From positions 14,301,932 through 14,365,931 of the forward strand of contig NC_092017.1 in NCBI RefSeq assembly GCF_042242105.1: DNA of 64,000 nt. The letters are read 5' to 3'. The first letter of the stretch is position 1. The number at the start of each line of letters is the position of its first letter. A program made the translations under genes and the position numbers. A model generated the notes under the pieces. It worked only from the letters and a program-made list of their open reading frames with translations, was not told where the DNA came from and ran no database searches. This DNA is from Pempheris klunzingeri (lineage: Eukaryota > Chordata > Actinopteri > Acropomatiformes > Pempheridae). Positions 20,751 to 35,600 of the stretch are shown here, in pieces.

Positions 20751-23700
20751 ATGAGGAGCAGCAGGACTGAAGTATCCCTTAAAAGCTCTTCTCAGCAGTG
20801 TACTGATCACAATATTGGCACAGGTGTGTTAGTTTTGTTAGAAAATATAAGATAAGATCAACTTTATTGATCCCGAAGGAAATTACTTTGCCAGAGTACA
20901 ATACAATACAAAAGTTGAATGCAAAGTACAAAGTGTAAAGTGTCTCTAAGTGTGTAAAGTGTCTTAAGTGAAAAAGCAGAGAAATAGTGCCTAACAAAAG
21001 CGGATCAATAACAAAAGTGAAATTGAGGGTATACAGTAAACCTTCGACAACTATTGCACATAATGATATTGTACATGATTGATTGAGTCCATTAAATATC
21101 CCTCCAGCAGAAGGAGGGATTGTACAATAAACGATTAAAGTTCAACTGTAGCTGTGTTTATTTGAATTTTGATATCCATAATGTAAATATGTCAAAGATT
21201 TGTTTTTGTGAGAGGCTCTATGTCACCTATCATATTGAATTCTATTGGCTTTCTCTTTGTCAGAGCTGACAACTGCATGGAAAGGTTTGGCTCAGTCCAA
21301 AGCTGCTGTAAGTACACCTGGGACTAGTTTCTGTTGATTGACTTATTTGTCATCCCCTCAGAAAGAATTTCCTTTTTTTTTTTTAAGTAATGCAATATCT
21401 AATGATGTTAAAAATGACTTTCTCTCATCTTTACATAACCCAATGAGTCTGACATGTTTGTTTTCCCTCTGTAGTTGCGGCATATAGAAAATCGTCTAGA
21501 GGCAGCTCCAGGGACAGGGGTTCTCCTGGACTCTGTCATGGACCCTCCAAAGAAGAAATCCTCCAGGAATGTTCGCCGCAGGGGTGAGATATTGCAAAAT
21601 GTAAAGCTACGTTTTGCGAATGTCATAATTGTTTAAATTCTACACCTATTTTAACATTATTTCTCTGTCACAGATGGACAAGTTGATGACAGTGGAGGGT
21701 CCTCAAAGCGAAGAGGGCGTAGTCAGCAGAGTCCAGAAAAGAGCAGCTCACGTAGCCCTCTGAGAAACACCACCCAGGACAGCAATGTCCGTAGGAACAA
21801 CAGTGTGGAGTTCAGGGAACCTCTGGCCTCCTACAGGTACAAACACGGAACTAAAATACTTTCCTAAAACAACAATCCTTTGCTACCTCTCTCTAATTAT
21901 ATTGCTATTATTGGATAGGAGGGTATGCTGTCACACTCACATCAGTAATATCCTCTTTTACAAACTGAATTTGTACCTAAAAGCATAAAAAAACATGCTG
22001 ACCAATATTACTATTTTAAATCATATAAAAATTATTCCAATCTAATCACACTATACAGGTTATGCGTTCTGTAGAGTGACAACAGAATGAGATGGTCTTC
22101 ATTCCCCACCTGAGCTGTGATATTTTCATTGTAATTATTGCATCACCTCATTGTTTTACCTTGACACATCAGGAGAGTTTTTCACATAAATAACAGCCAG
22201 TCCCCATTGCCCTTTAAGACTTCCATTCACAGACCATATGTTCTTGACATCTCCTCTGAATAGCTCATAATTGAACAGCCCTCAGACACTTCAGTAGCTC
22301 AAGCCTTTTGCAGTGATACTGCAAAACCTTAAATTTTGTCTCTAGTATTTAATGTCATTTAGTGTAGCAGAATTACTGGATTGTAAAAGTGAATATGTTG
22401 CAGAAACATGACTCCAAATGATTGCTAATGTTGCTGTTTAACTGCTGGATGAATTAATTATCAAATGTTTGCTTCAGATGCACATCCCTAGTTGATATAG
22501 TGAACTTGTTAGCAAATTTATTATAATCACTGTGAACAATTCAAAGTATGTTGAAATAACACCGGACATTTTACAAGAAAAGATATTTCTGATGCTCAAT
22601 GTCTGTAGAGCACATACTTTGATTTTTAATGTTATCTGTATGTAATCTGTAGCAGAGGGTTATAAATTAATTCTATACTTATGACGATTACAAAATAATA
22701 CAGACTCTGTAGTCTGAAGAAAGACAGCGTTATTGTTTCACTCAGCATTAACAAAAGTAGCATCTTTCATATCCACACCTTCAATCCTTTCCCTTCACAA
22801 TATAAGCCCTAGTAATACACACTACTTAACCTTTTATTAGAGGGCACTCGGATTCACTCAGAGCCTAACAGTAATTTACAAATTAGAGATTGTTTTTATT
22901 TAAGGGACATGGTCACTGATCCTCAAAAATCAACTGGGTTTTTCTATTTAAAAAATCCAAAACAACAGTGGGGGCAGTGGGCAAGTATATATTTGGTGTG
23001 TAATCTGCGTATGCCCAAATAGCGTGTAACACTGACTGCCGCTGCAAGTTTTGCCTCTCCCTACACAAAAATGTGTTCTTCTGTACCCTCAGTGAGTGGT
23101 AAATTAAGAGTAAATCTTGATCCGTTTCCTGATTCCATGTAATCTGGTTTGTGTCCAGAGAGGCCACCCCTCCACCACATCCCCCCTCTCAGCTGGAGGC
23201 CTGCAGTCTGCACTCAGTGCCAGGGTCTTCGTACACATCCTCTCCGCCTCCTTCAGGTCCTCTGCTCAGTCAGCTGGTTTACCAGAGAGACACCAGGGAC
23301 AAACAGACAGACAGGGACCTGGACAGCACACACTCTTCGGCTCTGGAGAGCACCGAGGTCCGCTACCTCAATGACCAGTCAGCCCTGGTCACCCTGAGGA
23401 CTACTGGAAAACAGTCACATCTCACAGGTGTAAGAGTTCCTTCAAGAGAGGGCGCTGAGGAGGGAAGCATTCCCAAAGCACAACTTGGCATGGATAGCCA
23501 AGAGTCAAGCCCATGTCTAGCTTCAGCCTCAGGCTCCCTACGCAGAGGGGAGAACACCCCCTCCACGAGCCCTGGCTCAGCTTCCCAGCGGTTGGAGAAC
23601 CTGAGGCGCCACCAGCCTGATGATAAGCTTGAGAAGCTCAAAGAGCGTATTCGCAGGCAGAGACAACACCTGGAGGAGGCTGCAGAGAGAGAGAAGCTGC

Positions 23701-26610
23701 TGGGTTATCTGGAACAGCCCATCATGGCAGCTGTCGAGAGTAACAATGCTGGTACTAGCAATATGCCCACAGCCAAAGTACGGAAAATAGCAGCAGCTCC
23801 ACCTGCACCTATTTACAAAGGTACCATCAGTGCATGATGTATCTCCAAGTTTACTTTTTTTGTTTGACCCTTTGTTAAAATGATATGTGACAGAGTGATG
23901 TTTTGGTTAAACACATTTTAGACACATTGGGAAACAGGATTCTATATCTTACATCTTCAATCTTTTTACGCAGGTTTCAACAGCACGGAGACAAAAATCC
24001 GCACTCCCGATGGGAAGATTTGGAAGGAGGAGGAGTTTCATAACCTCAGCAGAGAAATATACAGAGACCTGTCACGACAGTTTGCTGGTAAACATAGTAC
24101 ACAAATGTTTTCTTCTCACTGCTATCAGTTCTTATTTGTAAAAATTTCAGTTACGGTCAGGATGAGATATACTGTTTTTATGTTTTGACCTAGTCTGATA
24201 GCCGCAATTCTGAGCTGAGAGTGTCTGGTAAAAAGCAGTGATGGTGATCTCTGACATGCTTTAAGCCTCGTATGTTCAAATAAATTCAGCTCAAATAAAT
24301 TCTATAAATGGGAAACATGGAGTTATATTGATCTGCCAGAAGCATAAGAAATATTGTATCTGCTGTTTTCCTTCAGTATGCCAAACAGGCATGATTAATG
24401 CTCAAAGTCTTTGGTTTGTAGCATCAGAGATCTTTGACCTTAGGCACAGGGCTTGTTTTTCAGCCAGTTGACATCTTTGAATTTAGGAACCATTTGTCAG
24501 TTTGTGTTGCTTTGTGGCTCATTCTCTTCATGTGTCTTATGTGTACAGAGAGCACCAGATCCAGACACCAGCAGCAGAGAGAACAGAAACCAGACAGGTC
24601 CAAGGAGAGGAGGCCTCCCAAGCCAGTCAGGAAGGTCCACAGAGCTGCCACTTCCTGTGACCTAAATGCAAAACTAGGTATAATAATCCTCTTTTATGTG
24701 AGAGGGCCAACCCACCCTCTGATCTATTTTTAATTAGTGACAGTAGGAAAGCTAAGCATGTGGAACAGTCTGGCAGGATTTTATCATGGGTCAGTGCACG
24801 CTGTCCAAAACCAAGAGCCTCAAATGTTGAACTAGTGCTGTGCTAAGAAGGTTTTTCTCAACTGGCTGTGCCGCTTTAGTGTCTGTGCCTTTTTAAGTCA
24901 GCTGTGCACTGTGCTTCTTATCTACCTTTATTGCCTTTGTTTCTGCTTAGGTTTTATTGGGTTTTTTTATCCTGCAAACCTGCTCTTGCTGATGTCAGTT
25001 CAGTAAAGGTTTTAATGATCATCTCTTAGTCTTTTGACTAAGTGTAAACCGATGGATGTAATACAGTCTAATATAGTGCTAACTTTTTTTCTACAATCAA
25101 GTTAAACTTAACACAAAACGGTAATAAAACAAAATGTGAATTCTTTAATTTGACTCCAAATGAGTTAATGCCATAAGTGACTCAAACATACTGCAAAAAA
25201 ACAGTGTTCAGACTGCAGTATGCGGTGTGTTCTTTCCATCTACTCTGTTAACCCATTCCAGGCCTCTGTGTGTGTTCCAGTACATGAAAGAGACATTGCT
25301 GCCATCTGAGGCCGTGTTAAGACTTTAATCCCTGAAGAAATGCCCAGCATGTGTAACATGCAGTTTGTGACCAGCAAGTAGCAATACAGACACCCACTTG
25401 GAAGAGTTATAGCCACATACTGCTGTAACATACACATACTGCTGTCCTATGCTGGGCATAGGACACCTCAGACAGCTGAGAAAACTCTCCCCTCCCCACC
25501 CACAAAGATGCATCCAAAGGCACACATGTTAGCATGATTGCTAGCTATCTTCATCTCTGTCTTTGGAGACCTGGACAAAAGCAAGTGTTTGTTAGATATA
25601 AAATTATGCTGCTCTGGTATGATCGTCCAGTCTCATTGGACAAACAATGATGCAATCTGGATACACAGAAAGCTGCATGTAAGATGTGTATCTCTTGCTT
25701 TCTAGCTCTCATTCCCTCTGTGCCTGGTGTACATGTGTTTCTTCCAACTTTTGTGTTGTCGCTCAAGTCTGGCTGGTCTCTGTTTCATGCTGGCACATCA
25801 CTATAAATAGTCCTCTGAAATCTGTGGCCAGGTTCACTTTGCTCATCTACCCAGTCCGAACAGCTGCTTGGTTGGTGAATGTACAGCTTCACTACCAGGA
25901 ACTGCTCTTCAGCAAAATAGTCATTGTGAAAAGAGCCCTAGAGATCATTCCAAGTACAGAGACATCGCTGTTTTTGAAATGCACCACAAATAAAATTCTG
26001 TTCACACTGGACATGTGGCAGAAATTGAGCAGCAGAAGTTGCCAGCGATCACTGAAATAAAAAAAATAAATTTAACTGGTGGATAATTTTGAGGAGCAAG
26101 AAGGAAAATATGCCTTGGGGGATTTGGGTAAACTGCAAAACAAAGTTATTTTGTTGCATCACCTCTCCCACATACTGTAGTAACTTCATACAACAGACTG
26201 GGCCTCCATGTATTTTTTTTTTATTTTACTAGCTTTTGGATTAAATGATAATTTATATTTATTTTGCTAAAGCTATGTTCCTGGTCTCAAATGTTTCTTG
26301 TGTGTCTCTTTTGTCTTCTAAGCTAGTTGTGTATTTATGTCCATTTGAGTCTGCTCCTGTGGTGGCGTGTCTACATATATGTGCGAACATTCAGTCACAT
26401 TCCAGTCATGTTCCATGAGGTCAACATATGAAATATATTGAATTGCATTACTCTTCAAGGGCAGCATCTGAGATGTTAATTTTCTTTTCTCTGCAGCAAT
26501 AAGTCCTGCGTCATGGCGAAAGGGCCAGAAGCTGGTAAAGATGGTACTGGGTTCAGGTCCCAAGCTGCCCAGGGAGGACAGGCCCCAGACAGCTGATGGA
26601 TCACCTAAGT
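20751..26610 (+). CDS. cep350: cep350 exons 2-9 (codons 1-469), N-terminal region
   Basis: Exons: 20751-20823, 21264-21307, 21475-21583, 21674-21836, 23159-23820, 23974-24087, 24549-24677, 26497-26610. The block contains the conserved ALRHIE helix start (LRHIENRLE), [11 protein letters not shown], a charged helix [56 protein letters not shown] and SWRKGQKLV. These follow the mammalian order closely. Exon 2 has the initiator in context GAGATGA. Between the blocks the protein is Ser-rich and probably disordered. Confidence 0.93.
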
Positions 26611-29600
26611 GTAAATAAGGTTTTACCCTTGACTTTCTGCCCCCCCCCATTGTCATTGTATTTTCACCTCTAAAGTTAGACATATATTTGCTATAACTAC
26701 CTCTGATCCATCTAACTGGAAGATGTTATGAGATGAATTGTATTTTATGGATTTTGCCATGTCTAGGACTCACAGTTAAACTGCAGGACTGAAAAAGGAG
26801 TGAGCCAAAGAATATCAATAAATGAAGAGAATTTGGCTGCTGCTGTACAACACAGCCATACACTCAACAATCTCACACACTTAAACACTATCTGCATCCA
26901 CCTCTGGCTTAGCTAGCTGGATCTGCACTGGGTACCACTGACCGTAAGGAATAGAGATTGACCGGCTGTTCTGGTTGGATGCACAATTATCCATGGCCTG
27001 ATTTCCAGAGGTTTCACTCATCGCAGGCTGCATGTACTCTGGGGAATGGCAGAGTGGGACAGGGAGTTGCAATGAGGCACACTGCAGTCATGTTCAAAAA
27101 CACTGTCTGGATTAGATACTGTAAAATCTAGATGGGAATTTTCAATTTGGCTCAAATCAGAGTAGCCATGACAAGCCTGCCCCCAGGCCTCATTTAGTCT
27201 GTGTCTTCTGTCTGGGTGTAGTGCTATAGCTTTGGGGTTTTTTAAATCTGGTGCCGTCACTTGTTGGGGCATTTAGTGTTTTTGGATCTGTGACAAACCT
27301 TTTTTTTTTTTTTTACAGATATTGATTATATATACAAACAGAAAAACAGGGATAGGATATTATAGCGAAATACTAGTTGAAAATTTAAAGACTTGTCACA
27401 AACGTATAAGTCTAATTGTGAATCGTAAAAGCTCATTTGAAATTTTCAATGTTTTATCAACCTAGCTTCCACTTAAAACTCTTAGGTAAGCATTAAAATG
27501 ATTTAGCAGTGTGTGTATGGTAGTATATGTTTGTTCCATTGTTTCGTTTTTTACCAGTTACTAACTAACATTTTGCCTTTCTGTAAATGTTCATCAGCCT
27601 ATCATCACCGCTCCAGTTCAGACCCACGCTCAGAATCAAATCCACAATCCCGACATAACAGCACAGAAAGGCCTCATAGTGGAATCCAGGGCCACTCCAA
27701 AAGCCACTCCACAACTACATCTACCCCCTCATCTGCAGCTCAGGACAAGGCCCCAGTGGCTGTAAGCACAGACCTGTTGTCAGCAGACATCCAGGGGATA
27801 CTTGATGACCTTCAGCTGGAGTGCAAAGCAGCTGAGAGGGAGGAGAGGGCCCGACAAAGATCCCGAGGTGGAAGCAGTGGTAGGAGAGGCAGAGGGGGAT
27901 CTGGGTCACGAACAAGGACTCCGGTGTCCGCTTGGGGAACTACTACGGCAACAGGTAGCTCCTCAAGGGGCTGCCGCAGTGCCAGCCCCACTACACACCG
28001 ACCAGAGACTTCGGACACCACAGACACAGGCCACAAAAAGCGACACTATGATGCAGATACCGTTCGTCAGTACATTTCTAGGCAACAAGAGGAAAGAAAG
28101 AGGCGTCAGGCCGAAGAGAAGAGGGCACTGAGGGAGGAGGCGGAGCGTAGAAACCAGAGATTGCAGGAACTCTACAAGAAGCAAAGAGAAGTGGCTAAAA
28201 CAGCTGCTCTTCCCAGCGACACACCTGTGGCCCCTGTACAAAAACGACTGCAGGAGACCTACAACAAACTGCTGATGGAGGAGGCCCAGCTGGGCGAGGA
28301 GGCCACACAGACACAACCTGCTGCTCCTTCTAGTCAAATGGTATTATACATGCGTATGAAACATGGTCACTTTATTTATATATCAAAGCTGCAATGGATA
28401 GAATTATTAACATGGGGAAGTGAATTAATCATATGATCCCATATGTAAAAAGAACATGATGAATTTCTGACGTGTTAACATGTGTCCTGCCACAGAGACC
28501 CATGTACCAGCCCTCAGGAGAGTCGGACAAAGAGAACAAAAGGCTAGAGGCACCACAGAGCCCCTCCAGCAGTGACCGGTCTTTGACTGATCAGCCACCT
28601 CCTCCTTTATCCAGGTACGCACATGCACATGCATGAAGACAAACCTCCCTGGTCACCTGCATCACTCTCCAGAGTAACAAATATCCTACACTGAGATGTA
28701 TTGACACAGATAAGCAACAAATAACTCTCTACACAGCATACACATTCTGGTATCTCTGGGACACAACAAGGCGATAAATTCAAGGGAATCACCTGACACA
28801 TCGAACACAGTAACTGATTGTTCCCAAATGATGTTTTTTTTTTGTTTTCTTGCAAGTGCCCCAGAAGCCTTGTTGCTCTGCGTTTATAGTACAGGATGAA
28901 AGAAAAATAGTCCAGGGCTTTTACAGTGACTGATCCCGTTTTAGAAGCATGAACAAACATCTCAGATAATTGACAAGAAATAAAGATGAGGGTATGTAAT
29001 AATAATAGTAATACTGATAATCCTCTTTCTGTGTCTATTTAGTAAGTATTTATTAATTATTTAGTAGTTAATTTATAGATTTCCATCTAGTTACTGTATA
29101 AGCTCTCTTCTGTTCATTAGTCTTTTCTTTTACAATGAACAATTACAAATCAGGCAGATGAATACATTCATTCAAAAATCATATTGTAGCGTACACATGT
29201 TTTGCATGGTATTGTAGAAGAAATGTCGATACAGTACTCTGAATGCCCAGAATGACCGTAAATATCTTGTCTGTGGACATTTTGAACATTTAAAATGAAA
29301 ACCTCGTTTGCTTTCTTGAGTAGCAAGCATAATGAATACACTTGCATCGGTTAAGTTCATCATTGTTTTAAAGTAAGCTGTTTACAACATTTCTCTCTTC
29401 TCTTAACTTCTCCATTCATTGTTGCTCTCCCTATTGCAGAAACGATCTGGATGTTGGAGTTGCCTCGTTGCTTCCTGACCGCCTGAGCCCAGCTGTTCGA
29501 CCTGCGACTGGTCCCAGCAGCATTGCACTAGCCCCTTTTGGTGACCGTCTCCTCTCTCAGCTTCTCAGGCTGGAGACTGAGGTCGCAGCAAGTGACATCC

Positions 29601-32600
29601 AGCAAACCCAGCGGCCAGCCACAGCACCTTCCAACAGATCCCGGTCCAAGATGTCCCGCATTGAGGCCCTGAAGGCCACAGCCGCATCCCTCTCCAACCG
29701 TATAGAAAGTGAGGCACGGAAGCTTGCTGGGGAGGGCATCAACTACGGTACAGCAACGTCAATGGATGTGGATCCTATTTTGGCTCCTAGGCCACTTCAT
29801 GCTAATTTTGACGACGGATGCTGGGATGAAACTGCTGCCACAGAAAATCACGATGTGCCGTTGAGGATCCAGAGGATTTTGACCAGCACAGGCTATAGTT
29901 CATACAATGGTACAGCTCTTCCTGGAGCAGGCAATCTGCATGCCATCAAGGGACAAAAAGAAAAGAGAGGCACACACACAAATATGACCAATCCACAAGC
30001 AACTTCTGCTGATGTAAGTGGGCCCGTTCTCAACAGTTATACACATGAAAGGAGGAAGCTGGCCAATGGCTTGGAAAAGGTGGAGAGAATGGATAAAGTG
30101 GCTCAAAGGAGAGGATATGGATTGACAGAGGGCAAGGATAAGCACTGGACAGATCTTCACGACTCAAGTGCCGGTTCCATCAGTGAGGGTCCTCTTCTGA
30201 GTGAAGGGAGTTTTTCTGAGGATGAGGTAAGCCCGTCTCACCCCTCCAACAATCGTGTACCTCGACCAGCAGATCGCCTGGAGACAGTGGACTACCGTGC
30301 GGGTCAAAGACTGGATTACCAACGTTTGTCCGAGTTTCAGAGTGAGGCAGCAAGGTGCTCGGCCCTCAACTCACCCTTTGCGCAGCATGATGGCAGCAAA
30401 GCAGCCTGGGAGGAGCTGAACAAAGGAAGCCCTCTCAGCGTAATCAACATTTTCACTAAGAACCTTCATGGCCATGCTAAAGGTTAGTTCACATACGAGT
30501 ACTTTTCCACTAAAGACATGTCAAAGTCCAGTTTTCCACTCTAGATGATAACTTAATTTGTTTCATTTATTTATTTAATTCATTTATTCCTTTAATGTGA
30601 ATTTTTGCATTTGTGGCTAACAGCAAAACAAAATGGCAGTCAGTCAGTAGGGCAAGATAATATTTAAATGAAATCATAAATATTTCTCCTCTTCTCATTT
30701 CTGTCTCCACCATGTCCTATAGTGAGTGAGAGGAGCTCTCCCTCTGCCCATTCTTTGCACTCTGGAAATATCCCTGTAGACGCCGCTGTCTATGAAGATG
30801 ACTTTGTTTCATCACACAGCAGCGGAGCCAGTGGCCAGTTAAAGAGAGGCTCCAATTCCCACAGGTAAGAGAAATAAAGTGGACATTAGTTCTTCAAGTG
30901 TCCACTGGATGGCGTTCATGTTACACAAATAGAAAGGTCATGCAGCAAATGCCCTTAGACAGATTCACCCAGCAGATTATCCCATGTTCATTCCACATAA
31001 TGTTTTCTACATGTACGTTCTTTATGTTGTGTCACAGATCCTGAATTTTAGTTTAAAAAGTGATTTGATCATATGTCTTTCTCCCTTCTCTGTTAGCATG
31101 AACAGTCATTTTGAGGAGCTGATGAGGAGGTCTCCTTATGAGAGAAGCACAGGAGGCATCAGTTCGCACCATTCATCCTTTCACTCATCTGTTCATTCAC
31201 CGCATCTTTCCTCTGGGTCAGCATCTCGCTCCTCACCCTTTTCCAAGCATTCTGCCAGAAAAAGAGGTGAGAATGAATATTTTTGCATAATTTCCGGGTA
31301 TGATTTAAATGCTGGCTAAATGATGTATTTTTTCAGTCCAAAATGTGTCTGCTGCACAGTATAACTTCTGCATTCCTTTGCAGGCACTGCATCAGACCAG
31401 AGTGATGCCACTCTGGTGGAAGAGCAAAGGAGATCCTGTACACCTCCCTCAGAGGCATTATCCTCTGACTCCAGGAAGAGGGGCTCAGACAAAAGCTCCC
31501 CCCACAGCCAGGACAGGAGTGTCCACTCAAATGACACTTTAGGTGAAACGTCTCCCCAAAGGTAATGATTATTCGCAGACTACATTAATATGGAGGTTTG
31601 ATACCTTTTGGCTTTAGTCAAGGGCTGTAAAATTTAAAACAAACTTTCCACCTGAGATGTTCCACTATGAGCTGTTTTCAGTTAACAGCATCTCTAACAT
31701 ATCAAATTGAAGAGAATGTGCAGTCGTATCGGAGAGGTGAATAGATGGTGATTGGTGTTCCCACAAGTTCAAATTACCCACACATGCAGTTGTCTCTGGT
31801 ATTTCCTTCCTTCCTGGTTTTCAGTAACTGTGCAACACTGCTTTGTGGGAAGAGTGGAGGTGCTGCTGGCTTGAACTGGGAGATTTTTATGTTGGTTAAC
31901 GATGCTGCTTTTACGGTCTCAGCTTGAATGTATGTTTTGATCTGTTGCGTTTTTGATTTATCACAATGGTTGGAACAATGGTTTTCTTTTTAGCCTGGAT
32001 GACAAAAGGTTTAATTCCCCAAATATATCCAGGTTAAACTAAAATGGAATAATGCACTCAGGGATGAATGAGATCTTTTCAGCACTGGGTCATCTCTCAA
32101 AAACCTCTACTACTCTACTACCTCCACTAACCTCTACAAACAGGTCTGCACTACTGTAATTACTCAAAGGTTAATTTATCTGGGCATGACTAATTACTAA
32201 ACTACACTTAAAGAGCCCTAGTTGAGGCTGCCAGTCTAAACAGTCTTGTGGCTTGCTGTTCTGTTGAGGGCCTAAGGGTTTTAGCAGCCGCATAGTGCCC
32301 AGCAACAGGAAGAGGCAGCAGTTCAACACAAGACAGAAAACACTGGTTATTTTGTTTTTGGGGCCTGCAAGGAGGTTGGTCGGGTCAGCCAGCTTCACCA
32401 CAGCTTGGGACCGCTGCCAAAGGAAAGGAGGTTTTTTTTCTCTCAATCTGAGTGCCCAGTAGTGACATTTGAGCCCTATAATGGTGCTCTGTAGCCCAGG
32501 TGGAAGATTCCTGCCACTCTGTGGAGCCTATGTACAGTACGTAATAAAGGCATAACATTTAGATGGGATTGTGTCTTTCTTAGTGCCACTCACAAAGCAG

Positions 32601-35600
32601 GTTGCTGTGGCGACTAAATGTGACAGAAACTATCTCAAATCTGTTTCTGATATAACGGCTAAATATTTTCATTGAGATCATGGTGATGTTGTATTATGAT
32701 ATAAGTTAAGTCTTATCCTTGGAGAAAAATGGTGCCTCTGTCTACTATCCTTAATGGGGAAAGTAGAGTGTATCCTGATCTCTTTAGACATCGCCCTTGG
32801 CCTCTGATCATCTCTGAGAAGCACAATATAGCCATTCATAGTCTGGGCCTCTCACAGCAGGGTTATGCTGCCGCAGTCAGTTCTAGGGTTTGCAGGGGCC
32901 CCCTCTTTCTTTATCATTCAGTCAGCCTGCTCCTCTGTTCAAACTTCAAGCTTGAAAAATCCCACTTTCATGCATATGCTTTTAAAATCTATTTTAGAAT
33001 GCTTTCAAAAAGCAATTAAAGAAATATGTGGAAAATGTCCTAATATATGGTTTTAAAAACATCTTGTAATGTGATCAGTTTAACTCTGGTACTATGCACC
33101 AAAGCATGTCAACCTTAATGCTACAAATGTGTCCACTTTACACTGATATTACAAAGTCTTACAAGTATGAAAAATGCTTAATGTTTAAGGTTATAAATAT
33201 TCCTGAATTTATCTCTACTGAAAATTGTGTGTAAACCAAAAATCTATTATTGCTTTAAATTAAACCATCTGGTCATTATGTTTGTTTTCTACTGGCGCCT
33301 TACACCAGATTATAATCATAATCAAAATTAACAATACAAGTATGACAACATACATTGATTTCTGTGGGTATAAAAGAATTCTGTAAACTTTATTTTTTGC
33401 AATTCCATTTATTGTAACAATTCAGATGTGATGATAAAGGCCCCAAGAGTCTGTAAATTTTGTTTGAGGTACCTTGAAAGTGCTTGAAAAGTGAGTGAAT
33501 TTTACTCTTAAAAATCTATACAAACCCTGACTTTATAGGAAATTTCCTCTGGCCTCACAGCAGAATGTGCTCTTTCATTAACTACTCTCATGTGCTGTTT
33601 TCTTCCTTTCTTAATTCTTTTTTTCTTTTTCTAAATGCATTTTTAGTTTGGGACTTGACACCAAGAAGTCTTCTGCAGCCAGACCCAAACGGGCTTCTCC
33701 CTCTGGCTCTCCAGACGCTGGTTCTCCTCCAGGAGCAGACTGTCCTAGTGAGCCTGTGAGAAGTGGATCTCTGGGGGCAAATATCCCAAACACATGCACC
33801 ACAGCTCGCAGCAGTAGAGCAGAAATCAAGACCACAGGTAAATAAAACTCATATTAATATAATAGATAACAAATGTTGTGTGTTGGGAAGCAACTTTATT
33901 TGAAAAAGTTTGATAGTATGCAAACAAAAAAGGAATTCCACTGTGCCATATATAGAAATATTTTTAAGGCATGAATGCACCATGTTTGACCTTTTGTCAT
34001 TACTTCTCGCTAGCCTAACTGAAGTCATTGCTGTACAAATGTAAAGTGTTTTGAGAATAAAGTGATTCATGAATAAGTCTAAGGAGTGGAAAACCAAAGT
34101 GCCACACTGCAGCAGCATCTCCTTTTTATTAATCTCTCTTTTACCCTATCCGCCCTTTCTTTCTTCTAGGTGAGCTGCAGTACTCCCCTGCTGTCTTGCA
34201 GCAGCGTATGGCAGCCGAGCTCCACTACCTGGAGTCCATTGAGGAGTCGGTTCGACAACTGGGGGACGTGGAGAGGCTGATGGGTGTATCTATGGCTCAG
34301 CACGAGAGTGTGTCATTGACCCAGATGCTCAAGGTGATGACAGGGTTTGTTGCTGAGACTAAAGAAAGTCTGTAGATAAGGACGACATAGAAGTTCTGTC
34401 ACGTGTTTAGCTGCGTCTTTAGTGTTTACACATCAGAACTAGTTTTATAATCAAACAGTTGAAATTAAATTACATGTGGCTTCCATAGTCCCCTCTTTAG
34501 CTTTCATAAACAGCGCTGATTTGACAATTTTTGTACAGCCTTTTATACAGCCATCTGCAGCTGACATAATGTACCAAACAAATCTGAATAACACATGGCT
34601 TTTAATCCCCAATAATTTTGATTATCAGGGAGTGATATTCATTTTTACTGCATAAAATTTTCTTGATAAATATTTAAAGCTTTTTTGGCCTCCATAAATT
34701 TCAGTGACTTACTACCTCACTAATGTCTGTATTGATGGACTGTATTGACTCACTCTCTGAACTTTGACCCTGCAGGCCAAGCAGCATCTGCATGAGCGGG
34801 AGATCCATGAGCTGAAGATCAAGACTGAAAGGGAAGCCCTAGAGACACAGCTACAGCTGGAGGAAAACAGGCAAAGAGTGGCCAGGGTACAACTACACAC
34901 ACACGCGTGCATACATGAGCATGCACTTCACCAGCTATTTTACTCTCAATAGCACAAGACATATGAGAATTTGTACACGTTAACTTTAGTGTTTGCTTCC
35001 TCACTGATTGAATCCTAAGGTATGAGTGCTTTTTATTTTTCTGTGTTTTATCCAGGCTCATATAGAACTGCAGGAAACCTTGGCAGGAACTCAAAAGCAG
35101 ACTTTGGAGGGCCTCCAGGAGGCAGCTACAAAGATGATGAGTCAACAGGCTGAGGCAGCACGGTACACAGCCGACGCTGCCCGACACATCAAGGAGGTTA
35201 GCAATCACCGCCCTCCTCTCTACCTGGAAAACAGCCTGTGTCTTCAATTTGTAACAAAAGCTGATTGATTGTTGAGTTTCAGTAAAGAAATAACAATAAA
35301 TGCAGAGGAGGAAAGCATAGTATCCAGTGTAAGATTCATCAAATTAAACATTTGATCTGTACATTGTGTTCTTGTCTGTTAGATGACAGAATTGGCACAG
35401 TCGCAGATGGCAGGAGCTGTGGCTGTCCCCCCTGTTGCTACTGATTCTTCCAAGTTGGACGAGGAGAAAAATCAGCAGAGCTCCTATTCAAAGCAGCATC
35501 AGGAAAAAACTGACTCTGACAGGTAAACTAAAAAAAACTTTTGTGAACAAACTGATCATTTACACTGCCTACTGTCTTTCATCATTTACTTTGTGAATTA

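Noticed and set aside
22913..23167. Minus-strand 84-codon frame in cep350 intron 5
   Set aside because: Overlaps the start of exon 6 antisense, with no splice sites or family resemblance.
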